The notes beneath the pieces were generated by a model, which was not told the origin of the DNA, did no database searches, and was given only the letters and a program-made list of their open reading frames with translations. A stretch of DNA of 64,000 bases from Muribaculaceae bacterium Isolate-037 (Harlan) (GTDB lineage: Bacteria; Bacteroidota; Bacteroidia; Bacteroidales; Muribaculaceae): NCBI GenBank assembly GCA_003762615.1, contig RIAZ01000009.1, forward strand, positions 1 through 64,000. The letters run 5' to 3'. Every line of letters starts with the position of its first letter. Position 1 is the first letter of the stretch. Positions 9,499-18,317 of the stretch are shown in pieces. Made by a program: the position numbers and the translations under genes.

Positions 9499-12315
9499 TT
9501 AGATCGTTAAATTTGCTGTGGCGGCTGGAGAATCTGAAATCTCGGCTACAAATGTAAATAGAGTGCTCAACACCAATGAATTGCTACCAAGGTCATTTTC
9601 AGTGGGAGTGAAGCATATTTCTAAAGTCCCGTTGAAGTTCTGCACCTTTGGTTTCAAGGCCCATGAAGCGTCTTCTATGGCGTCTCCTGTGTCACGTGTG
9701 ACCGTCCATTTCACCACCTTGTCTGTTACGTCTTCCCACCCTCGGTATACCCGACAGGTTATCTTCTTCGTCTCTCCATAAGCAAGAAATGTGTCCCCCT
9801 CAGTATCTATCTCCATGCGCGGGGACAGAGCCTGCATCTGCTCTATCCGTCCGGTCATGTATATATTGTTGAGGTAGGCGGAATATCCGGCCATATCCAT
9901 TCCGAAAGCCGACAGATTGCTCAAATCACCGAACTGCGCACCAATGTTGTTTGCCGTAAATTCCCAGTCGTTCACATCGCGGAGATAGCGTTCATACGTC
10001 CGGGTTGAATAGCGGGATGTCTGACGTTCTTTGTTAGTAAAATTGCCGTATCCCACGAAGTGCATAGCCTCGCAGGGATGAAATGTCATCTTCCATCGGT
10101 CTGAAACGGCACGAAGCATATAGCGGAACTTGCTATTGCGGCCCGTTTCAATGATGTCAGTGATTCTGAAATATGCGGTATAGAAGCCGGCGAAATGAAA
10201 GTTACCGATGGAGTCATCAGAGTCAGCGGTGGAATTGTTGGATGTGTCGTAACCATCGTGGAAAATACCCATACAGATGTCATCAATGGCTACCGTACCA
10301 ATCTCGCCATCCTCAAGATGAAGAATGACAGTGCCGGTCATAAGCGGATTCCCATCTGCGTCAAGGTCAGGGATGCACTTTTCTACGATGCCTCCTCCGG
10401 GAGCGTTCCACTTGTTGCCAATCTGAATTTCTACGCGGTTGTAGCGAAGCTCCGGCACCTCAAGAAATCTACGCAAAGACAGGCTTTCAAGCCATCCATT
10501 GCCATATTCATCTATCATTCCACCGAAGCCCGTAAGACCATCGGCAAAACTATCACCGAACTGCACACCTTTCTCACCTGTCAGTTTTCCACCGACATTG
10601 AGGGGATATGGGGTGCGGTCTGGTTTCGTCTTGCTGAGAAATTCTTTCAAAGAACGCAAGGCTGAAAAGGCATTGCGGTTTGTAGGCGTGGTTGTGTCAT
10701 TGGTAGTGATAAGGTAGATTGTGCTTCCACCACCACCGCTTCCACCTCCTACAAAGGTCTGACCTTTTAATGTCAGGGATTCAACGGTGTCCTCCAATGC
10801 GCCCAGACGTGATGTGGATTTCGTTTCACCGACTGTTATCACGGGGGAGTCATAAGGATAATCAAGCGGATATTCATAGCCGATGATACGGGATTGTCTG
10901 CTTCCATCGAAGAAATAAGCATCGCTGATAAGATTCACCCGGTCGCCAAGACCAAATGGGAAGTAATAGCCGGTGGGTGTTTGTCCCTGTTCTTTCATCC
11001 AATCCGACATCATCGTACAAGGATAGCTATTGGGGTCTATCTTTGTTTTGGCAATGTATTCGTTGGTCTTCTCAAGAAGTTCCTGCTCTGCGGTATCAAT
11101 CAGACCCAAAGATGCTATCTTTGTGGCATCCCATCCATAAAGCACATACTTGTCACCGGCTTTCGGCATCAGCACAGTATCAGGGAGTTTTCTTCCGTAG
11201 TCTTCATTAGCCACAACCTCCCATAGCTGCGCATCCGGATTCCATGACCCATCAGGCAATTTTTCAGAAACGCCAAGAGGATTGAACATAACACCAAAAT
11301 CCAATCCGTTCAAAGAACCGGACTGAAAGATTATATGCAGTTCCTCATTCTCAAGGATATAGTCTTTTGAAAACTTGATGCTGCTGTCCTTGAATCGGTA
11401 GAATGTTTCCGTGTTTGTTTCGCCATCATCGTTTGTGACAGTATCGGTGTATGTGCTTACGGAGTCAACATTCCCATTGGTTCTGGGATACACATCATCA
11501 AACACCACCACACGCTCCACCGCTGCCTCGGTCGGCATATTGGGATAAGCATCGACGTAGGGTGTTCCCGCCGGTAGCATCAGACGTTTCTGGACTATGC
11601 CGTTAACAACGATGCTTTCATCAGTAGGGCGATAATTGACAGGTATATTCCGAGTTGACCCAAAGGCATAGATTCTTGTGGCATACACATTCTTATTGCC
11701 GGATGGCGAGATGTTATCTACATTCACACCTTGCTCAAAGTCTATCGGAGTGCCTAATTCACATCTGCCAAAATAGATAACATGGTCTTCGACCCACCAT
11801 TCACAATCCCACGCTTCCGCCATCATGTTTAGGGCGGTAATCATATCGGTGTTGTTATAGGTCAGAAGTTTTGCAGACTGCACAACGGTTTCATCTATCG
11901 AATAGATGAACTCCTGCTCGTTGAATAGGTATCCCAATGCTTTCAGATTGCGCACAAATACGCCTAAATGCACATCAAGGGTAGCGGTCAGACTCCATGA
12001 AGCCTCACGACCACCGGATTCAGGGGTATATTTGAAAATCTTATTTCGCCACTTGCAGTAATAGGCTTCAAGCTCTAATTCATAGTCATAGCCGCCTGTC
12101 GCTTTGTTGTAGGTTGGATTATACAACTCAACCAATTCAAATCTGCCGTTGCCGGGTACATCGCACCAATCGCCCAACTGAAAATAAATAGGCTTGCTAA
12201 CGCTGAATTTCAGCAAAACATAGTCAGACCCCATCAACTCTTTGACCCTTTTTGAGCCTATGTTGATAGGTGTCTGAAATCGTATCTCGTTTGCGGTATC
12301 GTATATCGTTAGCAT
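9499..12315 (-). CDS. Tail hub / tail-tip (Tal-like) protein
   Basis: Protein of 938 residues starting at the ATG at 12315 (MLTIYDTANEIRF); an upstream in-frame extension to 12420 is possible but reads poorly. The first 350 residues resemble the gp27/gp18-like hub fold of siphophage tail-associated proteins, with alternating beta strands and the segment NMMAEAWDCEWWVEDHVIYF. A flexible Gly/Ser run (GGGSGGGGS) near residue 560 links to a C-terminal appendage part. It would close the tail tube and anchor fibres. It is the first gene of the tail-tip run, and all following genes are spaced within about 20 bases. Confidence 0.7.
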   Translation of the reverse strand: MLTIYDTANEIRFQTPINIGSKRVKELMGSDYVLLKFSVSKPIYFQLGDWCDVPGNGRFELVELYNPTYNKATGGYDYELELEAYYCKWRNKIFKYTPESGGREASWSLTATLDVHLGVFVRNLKALGYLFNEQEFIYSIDETVVQSAKLLTYNNTDMITALNMMAEAWDCEWWVEDHVIYFGRCELGTPIDFEQGVNVDNISPSGNKNVYATRIYAFGSTRNIPVNYRPTDESIVVNGIVQKRLMLPAGTPYVDAYPNMPTEAAVERVVVFDDVYPRTNGNVDSVSTYTDTVTNDDGETNTETFYRFKDSSIKFSKDYILENEELHIIFQSGSLNGLDFGVMFNPLGVSEKLPDGSWNPDAQLWEVVANEDYGRKLPDTVLMPKAGDKYVLYGWDATKIASLGLIDTAEQELLEKTNEYIAKTKIDPNSYPCTMMSDWMKEQGQTPTGYYFPFGLGDRVNLISDAYFFDGSRQSRIIGYEYPLDYPYDSPVITVGETKSTSRLGALEDTVESLTLKGQTFVGGGSGGGGSTIYLITTNDTTTPTNRNAFSALRSLKEFLSKTKPDRTPYPLNVGGKLTGEKGVQFGDSFADGLTGFGGMIDEYGNGWLESLSLRRFLEVPELRYNRVEIQIGNKWNAPGGGIVEKCIPDLDADGNPLMTGTVILHLEDGEIGTVAIDDICMGIFHDGYDTSNNSTADSDDSIGNFHFAGFYTAYFRITDIIETGRNSKFRYMLRAVSDRWKMTFHPCEAMHFVGYGNFTNKERQTSRYSTRTYERYLRDVNDWEFTANNIGAQFGDLSNLSAFGMDMAGYSAYLNNIYMTGRIEQMQALSPRMEIDTEGDTFLAYGETKKITCRVYRGWEDVTDKVVKWTVTRDTGDAIEDASWALKPKVQNFNGTLEICFTPTENDLGSNSLVLSTLFTFVAEISDSPAATANLTI

Positions 12316-12448
12316 ACTGCAAAGGACGCAAAACAAAAGCGAAGTAACTTGCTTGTTACCTCGCTTAGTCGCTACCTTTGAGAAGTAGTCGTAATTTCGC
12401 CCAATGTCAGGGCGAAGCATAGGCTAAAACCCCATGACTTGTATGTAA

Positions 12449-13009
12449 TCAATAACCCAATGCCAACGAGTGACAACGGTAGTTCCGTTCCCAACCCACA
12501 TAAGACATAAAGCGCAAATTTGAATAATAGCACCCATCATCCTGCTTGATGAAGTCGCCATACATTTTCAGTCTATCGCCCTGCAAAAAGGCGAATTTTG
12601 AGAAGCCGATGACTTTATTGACTGCCATATCCATCTGCCTTGAGCCATAGCCATATCTTTCAATAGCCGGGTAGATGATATTCTGAAAGGCTGTCTCGCT
12701 GTCGGTCATATCCCTTTCAGGTCTGATGTCAAGTATTCCGTTGTGGGCAAACCATACATTGCCCCGGTTGAATGGGTGGCAGTTCGCCCTCTTGATAGAG
12801 CCATGTGTCGCAAGGCGAAAATGTATGATGCAAGGCTCATCGTCAGACACTTGCTTTAGGTTCTTTTTAAGGCTCTTTATGCTCATGCCCTTATAAAAGG
12901 TTGATGGGGATATGAAACCGCAACCGTGGGGATTCGCATGAAAGGCTGCATTGATGATGTCGCTTGTTGGCATTTTAACGCCTGCCGGCTTTACTATGAT
13001 GACGCACAT
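12449..13009 (-). CDS. Class II glutamine amidotransferase-like Ntn hydrolase
   Basis: Protein of 186 residues beginning MCVIIVKPAG, which places a cysteine at position 2, the N-terminal nucleophile of class II glutamine amidotransferases after methionine removal. Further family signatures are HANPHGCGF (residues 28-36), HFRLATHGS (63-71) and WFAHNGIL (86-93), the conserved R/THG and NG elements. These enzymes hydrolyse glutamine and hand over ammonia. It lies directly downstream of an amidoligase gene (13102-13974), a pairing known from peptide- and metabolite-modifying clusters. The product here is unknown. Confidence 0.8.
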   Translation of the reverse strand: MCVIIVKPAGVKMPTSDIINAAFHANPHGCGFISPSTFYKGMSIKSLKKNLKQVSDDEPCIIHFRLATHGSIKRANCHPFNRGNVWFAHNGILDIRPERDMTDSETAFQNIIYPAIERYGYGSRQMDMAVNKVIGFSKFAFLQGDRLKMYGDFIKQDDGCYYSNLRFMSYVGWERNYRCHSLALGY

Positions 13010-13101
13010 GGTGTATTATCTATTTTTAGGTTTTACGTTGATTGTAGGGGATTTTAAGGGGTGTCAGGGGTATGTTTCAACCCCTGACCTTATATGGTGT
13101 C

Positions 13102-13974
13102 TTAAAGGCTTGCAAAGTGTTCTGCTCTTGCCTTAAAGAATGATTTCTCTTCATTGGTGAGAAATGGTATCTCGTCGATGCTTGCAACCGGGGCAGTCAG
13201 GCGGTTTTTCTTAGACCAAATGACGAGCTTGCCACAGAAGTTGACCCAGTTGATGATTTTCTCATAATTCGTTGTGCCTGAGTGCTGCCTAAATTCTATT
13301 GTCTTATGACGTGCATAGCTATGTGCATTGACCTTATGATAACGGCTTTCAAGCACTCCTCTTACTGCTTCAATAGATGTTGCTGATGTAAGACCATATT
13401 TGTGGTCTTGCAGTGTGGCGGCATAGTAGGCATTGTTTGCCCTGCGTGATTGTGCCATGAATGTATCAATGACTGCCTCAAGATACATATAGTTTACAAA
13501 CACATTGCTATATTGCTTTGCAGTCAGTTTTGCGGCACCGATATGAACGTGAAGACCGCAAGTAGAGTTAACCTTTGCGTCTGCCATATTCAGGGTCTTG
13601 CAAGCGTTTTTAAGCATCTTTTTGCCGTCAGTACCTGCAAGCACCGGTGACACACATTCAATGGGGTCAGGCATACCACCAAGTGAGCCGTCAGTGGTAA
13701 ATTTGAAATATGAATGACCATCGTTGTGATTGTAGCCCTCATATTCATAAGCCATGCCTGTGCGTTCTGCGGCTGTCCTGATTGCGCCACTATTGACGAA
13801 GCACTCCATCTCTACGCCAAAGGTGAAGCGGCCTGTTACTGCTCCCTCTACGTCAGCGAGAATGATGCTGATTTCATAGGGTGTGATGCCTAACTTAGCG
13901 AGGGCGGCTTTCTTTGAAGCCTTGCTTGTGTTCGCTACCTTGATTTCGTTTACCTGTTCATTTAAAGTCTTCAT
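13102..13974 (-). CDS. Amidoligase-family enzyme (COOH-NH2 ligase)
   Basis: Protein of 290 residues with the signatures of the putative amidoligase family (glutamine-synthetase-like fold): FGVEMECF near residue 53, ECVSPVL near 108, STCGLHVHIG near 139-148 and TIEFRQHSGT near 240. The E-x-E, HVH and EFRQH residues are those expected to bind metal and ATP. Such enzymes join carboxyl and amino groups. It is first in an operon with the glutaminase-like gene, behind a consensus promoter at 14025-14056. The substrate is unknown; modification of a phage or host protein, or of the cell wall, is possible. Confidence 0.8.
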   Translation of the reverse strand: MKTLNEQVNEIKVANTSKASKKAALAKLGITPYEISIILADVEGAVTGRFTFGVEMECFVNSGAIRTAAERTGMAYEYEGYNHNDGHSYFKFTTDGSLGGMPDPIECVSPVLAGTDGKKMLKNACKTLNMADAKVNSTCGLHVHIGAAKLTAKQYSNVFVNYMYLEAVIDTFMAQSRRANNAYYAATLQDHKYGLTSATSIEAVRGVLESRYHKVNAHSYARHKTIEFRQHSGTTNYEKIINWVNFCGKLVIWSKKNRLTAPVASIDEIPFLTNEEKSFFKARAEHFASL

Positions 13975-14024
13975 AACTTATGGGGTTTTAGATTGTGAAT
14001 GAATTGTGTTATTGATTACGAGTG

Positions 14025-14056
14025 CAAAGTTAAACCAAATAATTTAATTGTGCAAA
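14025..14056 (-). promoter_or_regulatory. Bacteroidota-type promoter for the amidoligase operon
   Basis: On the minus strand a TTTG (14053-14056) is followed after 20 bases by TAACTTTG (14025-14032), matching the -33/-7 consensus. The AT-rich sequence beyond it (CCAAATAATTTAATTG, CCAAATAGTTATATTT) resembles sequence at the promoters at 49822, 53022 and 61386, so a shared operator is likely. Confidence 0.7.
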
Positions 14057-14281
14057 TATTTTTGCAGAAAAATTCAACCAAATAGTTATATTTAACTTTT
14101 ATTAACAAACTGAATGGTATAATTGCCCCTTACACCTTAATATAAAAGATAAAGCATATAGTATAATTTAGCCATAGACCATCAATCTTGACTCTTCTTA
14201 TCCCTGCTGACCTTGATTATACCAGACAGTATAATCGTGATATTGGCATAGCGCGGAATGATAAATCTTGCATCAGGACAT

Positions 14282-14315
14282 AAAAAAGTGCGACCCCGGA
14301 TTCTTCCGAGGCCGC
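14282..14315 (-). terminator. Rho-independent terminator
   Basis: An 11-bp stem (GCGGCCTCGGA / TCCGGGGTCGC, one G-T pair and one T-G pair) with an AGAA loop is followed by TTTTTT on the minus strand. It ends the transcript of the 14433-16930 genes before the amidoligase promoter. The rest of the 458-base gap 13975-14432 holds that promoter and no gene that I can see. Confidence 0.85.
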
Positions 14316-14432
14316 TTGTAATCAATAACACAATAAGTGTATGAAGGCTTATTGTGTGTCTGCTTTGGGCTTCCCAGCTTTGGCAGACAATACAAAATTA
14401 ATAAAAAATTTCCATACTTCGATGGCTATGCG

Positions 14433-14714
14433 TCAAGATTCCGCTTTCTTGGTATCTTTTATTGTAGTCTGCAAAGTTGCCTGAGATACCAGTAGGTTCT
14501 GATGGGCATTACCCATCGCGGTTTCCGCACGGGATAGGGCTTCAATCGCCTCTTCAATTTCATTGGCGGCGAGTTCAAGTTCCGAGTTTTGTCTTGACAG
14601 CCACTTTGATGCTTTCATCGCTTTAAGCCTGATGCCTACAATCTGAGTGATGGATTCACGAATAGACTGCATCATCTCGCTTTCCTCATTGATAATTATT
14701 TCTGTTGTTTCCAT
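14433..14714 (-). CDS. Hypothetical coiled-coil protein, 93 aa
   Basis: Almost wholly helical, with heptad-like patterns throughout (for example NSELELAANEIEEAIEALSR). No catalytic motif is seen. Last gene before the terminator at 14282-14315. Possibly an oligomeric small regulator or structural accessory. Confidence 0.55.
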   Translation of the reverse strand: METTEIIINEESEMMQSIRESITQIVGIRLKAMKASKWLSRQNSELELAANEIEEAIEALSRAETAMGNAHQNLLVSQATLQTTIKDTKKAES

Positions 14715-14816
14715 ATAGTTATGATTTAAAAAAGGGAATATCGGGGTAATGCGTCAACCGGCTGCTTAAAAATCGGCTGCATAGGCAGCCGGTCAACGCT
14801 TACAGATGCGTAGGAT

Positions 14817-15077
14817 TCAGCCAAGTTTGGCTAACTTAATCATTTCCTTGAGTACGTCCGTCATGGCTGAGACCTTATCGTCAGCCTTACTCCACAAAGA
14901 TTTGTAGATGTCGCGGTCATATTCCGTCTTCTTTAAGGTTTCTGCCAGACTCTTGTTTTCTTCTGTCAGTTTTGCGACTTCTTCTTTCAGGGCGGTCAGG
15001 GTATCAGCACCCTCCGCAGATGTGGGATTGCCGGTATTGACGGCATCCTGATTTTTGCTTTCTTCTGCCATTGTCAT
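14817..15077 (-). CDS. Hypothetical coiled-coil protein, 86 aa
   Basis: Acidic N-terminus followed by a long coiled coil (TALKEEVAKLTEENKSLAET). A second ATG two codons in (15071) could also be the start. Unknown function; it lies in a run of small early-type genes between 14.4 and 17 kb. Confidence 0.5.
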   Translation of the reverse strand: MTMAEESKNQDAVNTGNPTSAEGADTLTALKEEVAKLTEENKSLAETLKKTEYDRDIYKSLWSKADDKVSAMTDVLKEMIKLAKLG

Positions 15078-15097
15078 TTATATTTTGTGGTTTATAT

Positions 15098-15445
15098 TTA
15101 TCCTTTCATTGAGCCCTGTAAATCCAGATAGATGACATGGGTATAATGCTCATATAAAAGGCTCTCTATCATATCTTCTGCCGTTCTCTGATTCAGGGTG
15201 ACGAAGATAAACATTCTATCCTTATTCCCTGCATCGTTGACAGTGATGTCGTTTTTGGAGAATTGGTCATAAGGGATAGTGCGAGATATTTCTTCCCATT
15301 TGCCATTATCTGCAAGTTCCTCAAGATAATCCTCAAGGTCTTTAAGGGATTTTTCAACACGCGCCTTATATTCCGCATCGGTTTCTACAAGTGTAGCAAA
15401 ATGTGTGTCGCTGGTCTTTACCCATCTGAATATTATCGGTTTCAT
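15098..15445 (-). CDS. Hypothetical protein, 115 aa
   Basis: Unrecognised protein of mixed charge with an aromatic and basic start (MKPIIFRWVKTSD) and a central helix around residues 25-55. Its start overlaps the end of the upstream gene by 4 bases, which suggests translational coupling. Confidence 0.55.
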   Translation of the reverse strand: MKPIIFRWVKTSDTHFATLVETDAEYKARVEKSLKDLEDYLEELADNGKWEEISRTIPYDQFSKNDITVNDAGNKDRMFIFVTLNQRTAEDMIESLLYEHYTHVIYLDLQGSMKG

Positions 15446-15900
15446 TTCTCGTTGTCTTTTGCTAGATTATTATAATCGCGCCTATGCACCTCCGGGTAAT
15501 ATACATTCTTGGGATTTCTTCCAAGAATGAGCGTGTTACCGTTATCTTCTATTGCTGGGGCTTTGGGTATATATGCCCAATGTGTAATAGCTCCTGCAAG
15601 ATATTCATATTCCTCTGCTAAACCCCACGGCAACCGACCATCTTCTTCTTCCTCTTTGAAATATACCAGAATGTCATATACTTGCACCAGTTTCCCGCCA
15701 TTATCCATAAGGTAGATGACAAGATACTGTCCTGACTTTGGCGGTGCTTCTACATAGATGTCATGCCACTGATTGCTATATAGCCATGCTACACCGGCAT
15801 TAAAGGCGTTTGTCAACTGTTCCGTCCTTTGGGATATGAAATAATCCTTTGCCGCATAGTTGGCAGCGGCTTCTGCTGATGATATTGGTTTCTTGCTCAT
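15442..15900 (-). CDS. Hypothetical protein, DUF551-like
   Basis: Protein of 152 residues. The middle contains SNQWHDIYVEAPPKSGQYLVIYL followed by about 45 residues and THWAYIPKAP. This W-x-x-x-x-x-x-P-x-x-G pattern closing with HW-x-x-x-P-x-x-P is that of DUF551, a small beta domain common in phages. Function unknown. It overlaps both neighbours by 4 bases. Confidence 0.55.
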   Translation of the reverse strand: MSKKPISSAEAAANYAAKDYFISQRTEQLTNAFNAGVAWLYSNQWHDIYVEAPPKSGQYLVIYLMDNGGKLVQVYDILVYFKEEEEDGRLPWGLAEEYEYLAGAITHWAYIPKAPAIEDNGNTLILGRNPKNVYYPEVHRRDYNNLAKDNEK

Positions 15901-16310
15901 TGGTCGGTCTTTGGTCGATGAAACATAGAGCGCAGTTGGTCTTCTAATTTGGGATAGACGCGCAGGATTTCATTGAAGTATTCATCTGAAATGAATAGGG
16001 TTTTACCAAGCAAGATTTTATCAAAATCCTCTTTCCACTTGTCAGGCACTGAAAATACATAAGTGCCATAAGTGTTGTCAAACTTATCATCGTAGGTCTT
16101 GACAAAATTGGGATGCTTCTCCAATTCTTCTTCTCCATATCCACAATGCCGGTTTCCACCTCCAACGCGGGTATAGACTTCAATATGCTTTTCGTCTTTA
16201 CTTACGAAGCAATCACGAAAACGGGGATATTCGTCCGGATGCTTACCAAGCATCGGCAAGATGAAGAATGTGGCGGGATTAACGCCATTAATCATGTTGT
16301 AAAGGCTCAT
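15897..16310 (-). CDS. Hypothetical protein, 137 aa
   Basis: Unrecognised, with the aromatic-rich segment DDKFDNTYGTYVFSVPDKWKEDFDKIL in which the W/F spacing resembles small conserved phage proteins of Bacteroidales. No catalytic motif is seen. Overlaps the next gene by 4 bases. Confidence 0.5.
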   Translation of the reverse strand: MSLYNMINGVNPATFFILPMLGKHPDEYPRFRDCFVSKDEKHIEVYTRVGGGNRHCGYGEEELEKHPNFVKTYDDKFDNTYGTYVFSVPDKWKEDFDKILLGKTLFISDEYFNEILRVYPKLEDQLRSMFHRPKTDQ

Positions 16311-16322
16311 ATCTTTATATCT

Positions 16323-16499
16323 TTAGTTTATTTCAGTTTCCTTATAATCGAATTGATAATTGGATGTCGGCATAAGTTTTGCCGAGAATCGTATCAGTTT
16401 TGTCAGGATAAGATTCAATCTTTCAGCCTGAGATGTTGGCACCCAGAAGAAACATTCCTCTTCGCCATTCCGATATATGGTGTATTTTAAGACTTTCAT
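16323..16499 (-). CDS. Small hypothetical protein, 58 aa
   Basis: Open frame from ATG at 16499 (MKVLKYTIYRNGEEECFFWV) to a TAA 12 bases before the next gene. Alternating strands suggest a small beta domain. The gene fills an otherwise empty 190-base gap in a tightly packed run and has codon use like its neighbours. Confidence 0.5.
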   Translation of the reverse strand: MKVLKYTIYRNGEEECFFWVPTSQAERLNLILTKLIRFSAKLMPTSNYQFDYKETEIN

Positions 16500-16501
16500 T
16501 G

Positions 16502-16930
16502 TTACTTGATTTTTTCATTAACTATCTTGGCGATTTTGTTGCAGATACTATGCTTAACATCTTCACCATCAGGTGTGCGGATTTCTATGTCATACACTTC
16601 TCCGGCTTTGCTATCCATATCATCAAAAGATGGGTAACACACCGGGTCGGTCCAGTATTCCGTCCATGCACGATAACGCCACGACAGCGAATACTTATAG
16701 CTGACCTCGTATTCATCCAATGGCTCATCCAATTCTAACCAGTCATCATCATCGCAACTTCCTTTAGTCCAAGATTCGCCATACTCCGCAGATGGGTCAT
16801 CATCCGGTGAGATGTTTTCAATCCTTTTCTCCATCACTTTGATAAGTTCATCAGTGATAGCCTTGATAACATCATCAGGGATTTCAGCACGTTCAACGTC
16901 TTGCAATATGTCCTGCTCTGCTTTTGTCAT
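16502..16930 (-). CDS. Hypothetical acidic protein, 142 aa
   Basis: Strongly acidic protein with Asp-rich stretches (SPDDDPSAEYGES, CDDDDWLELDEPLDEYEV) and a YSLSWRYRAWTEYW aromatic segment. DNA-mimic behaviour is conceivable from charge alone, but there is no direct evidence. It is followed downstream by tightly packed small genes. Confidence 0.5.
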   Translation of the reverse strand: MTKAEQDILQDVERAEIPDDVIKAITDELIKVMEKRIENISPDDDPSAEYGESWTKGSCDDDDWLELDEPLDEYEVSYKYSLSWRYRAWTEYWTDPVCYPSFDDMDSKAGEVYDIEIRTPDGEDVKHSICNKIAKIVNEKIK

Positions 16931-16970
16931 CGCGTGATTTTTTTGTATTGTGTTATTGATTACATTGTGT

Positions 16971-17000
16971 GCCGGGTGAGCCGTAGGTGACGCACCCGGC
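16971..17000 (-). other. Intergenic hairpin
   Basis: GCCGGGTG...CACCCGGC, an 8-bp perfect GC-rich stem with a 14-base loop just after the 17009-17341 gene. No U-run follows, so it may be a processing or attenuation hairpin rather than a full terminator. Confidence 0.5.
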
Positions 17001-17008
17001 TAAGAGAA

Positions 17009-17341
17009 TCATGCGTTTGCAATGCGCACAAGATTGGCTTTCTTGAAGCAACGCCACTCCTGCTTTTCAGTATCGTAGTAGGTCTGCAAGGTGTCGTTAG
17101 CCTTACGACCTGTGCCCTGTGTAGCCGGTAAGAGGCTTTCTTTAAGTGTGCCGTAAGCCTCGCGTAAAGAGCCATCTACCTTTTGAAAGTAGAACTTTAC
17201 GATTTTGCCCTGCATCGCGCTTTTCAGCTTGAAGTTGCGCCATGCGACTTTAAGTGCCTCGCCCATAGTGAAGCCGTTGCGCTTCACAAACGCCCATGCC
17301 ATCGACATGATTTCTTTCAGGTTATTTCTTGTTGTCTTCAT
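17009..17341 (-). CDS. SH3-like DUF2693 family protein (copy A)
   Basis: Protein of 110 residues with the pattern typical of Bacteroidales DUF2693: MAWAFVKRNGFTMGEALKVAW, then K-IVKFYFQKVDGSLREAYGTL, then DTLQTYYDTEKQEWRCFKK. A close paralogue is at 45417-45746. The beta-rich C-terminal half resembles an SH3 barrel. Function unknown. It is first after the divergent regulatory region shared with the XRE gene at 17587. Confidence 0.7.
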   Translation of the reverse strand: MKTTRNNLKEIMSMAWAFVKRNGFTMGEALKVAWRNFKLKSAMQGKIVKFYFQKVDGSLREAYGTLKESLLPATQGTGRKANDTLQTYYDTEKQEWRCFKKANLVRIANA

Positions 17342-17388
17342 ACTCCTTATTATTACAGGGTGAATAACTGTCTTTCTTAATCACGATG

Positions 17389-17396
17389 CAAAGTTA
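17389..17396 (-). promoter_or_regulatory. -7 element TAACTTTG, minus strand
   Basis: TAACTTTG on the minus strand, 48 bases before the DUF2693 gene. The AT-rich stretch next to it contains repeated ATAAGTTTTATCTTATA and TATTAGTTTTATCTAATC words, which are likely operator half-sites for the divergent XRE regulator. Confidence 0.6.
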
Positions 17397-17528
17397 TAAG
17401 TTTTATCTTATACTATCAAATATTTTATTAGTTTTATCTAATCATTTAACAACTATTAACAAATAGGGGTAATTTTAAGGTATAAATTAACATTTAAGCA
17501 AAATTATTCGTTATATCTAATATTTTAT

Positions 17529-17559
17529 TTTGTAGTTTGAATATTTTTTACTAATTTTG
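17529..17559 (+). promoter_or_regulatory. Promoter of the XRE/GIY-YIG/ASCH operon
   Basis: TTTG (17529-17532), 19 bases, then TAATTTTG (17552-17559), matching the Bacteroidota consensus. It drives the plus-strand genes 17587-19325, divergent from 17009-17341. Confidence 0.65.
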
Positions 17560-17586
17560 CACCATCCAAACATACAGTTAAAACTT

Positions 17587-17883
17587 ATGGCAAATAATTT
17601 TATAAGAATCGTAATGAAGGAGCGAGGATGGACTGTTGAACGTCTTGCCTCGCAAATGACCGGAAGGAATGGTCAGAAAGGCATTACTCAAAGCGCAGCA
17701 TCCCAAATCATAAATGGGAATCCAACATTGGCTACGCTTCAAGAGATTGCGGATATAATAGGTGTGCCGGTAGGTGTTCTTGTCTGCCAAGAATATACCA
17801 ACACTTTTACCTGCCCAAACTGCGGAACTACATACAGGTTAAATCCTACCGTGGTGGCAAATGATGATTCACCAAAATCATAG
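17587..17883 (+). CDS. XRE-type repressor with C-terminal zinc ribbon
   Basis: Protein of 98 residues: helix-turn-helix at residues 8-65 (ERLASQMTG, TQSAASQIINGNPTLATLQEIADIIG) then a zinc ribbon starting CPNCGTTYRLNP of which only the first CxxC knuckle is present. ATG at 17587 is chosen because it begins the domain and lies 27 bases after the -7 element. It probably binds the adjacent divergent operators. It is one of five such regulators in the window. Confidence 0.8.
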   Translation: MANNFIRIVMKERGWTVERLASQMTGRNGQKGITQSAASQIINGNPTLATLQEIADIIGVPVGVLVCQEYTNTFTCPNCGTTYRLNPTVVANDDSPKS

Positions 17884-17891
17884 ATAGGTCA

Positions 17892-18317
17892 ATGGATTGT
17901 TCATCGTTAAAGAAATTGATAGAGTGTAAGGACGGAAACATCACTGTCATGTATAAATCGCCCAGATGCTTGCGTGATAGGTTCTACTTGGTTTATATGA
18001 TTGTGTTTGGTGATGGCTCTTACTATATAGGTAAAAGTAATGTGGGTTATCAACGGATGCAATTTCATTGCAAAACAAAACTTGGGAAAGTGAAAGATAA
18101 CTATCTCCCTAAGTTGGCATCAGCTTTTAAGAAGAATGATGATTTTTCTATATATTCACTTTCAGAAATCAATTCTAAGGATGAGCCAGATGAAAATGAC
18201 TTTTTGGCAGTATTTCAACCGCCATTGAATACAAATCTATGTCAACAAAGTAAGCCTTACGGAAATGGAAGGATAAAAGCAGTCCAAATTTTCAATAAAA
18301 TAAACAACAAACAATGA
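17892..18317 (+). CDS. GIY-YIG nuclease-like protein
   Basis: Protein of 141 residues. Residues 29-60 read FYLVYMIVFGDGSYYIGKSNVGYQRMQFH, with the VYMI...YYIGKS strands of a GIY-YIG domain followed by an arginine. The family's usual distal glutamate could be one of those near residues 95-105. This is a small stand-alone domain without a DNA-binding module. It overlaps the ASCH gene by 4 bases, so the two are co-translated. Confidence 0.6.
   Translation: MDCSSLKKLIECKDGNITVMYKSPRCLRDRFYLVYMIVFGDGSYYIGKSNVGYQRMQFHCKTKLGKVKDNYLPKLASAFKKNDDFSIYSLSEINSKDEPDENDFLAVFQPPLNTNLCQQSKPYGNGRIKAVQIFNKINNKQ

Noticed and set aside
9499-12420. Start of the tail hub at 12420
   Set aside because: The first 35 residues look non-coding and a good ATG at 12315 begins the domain.
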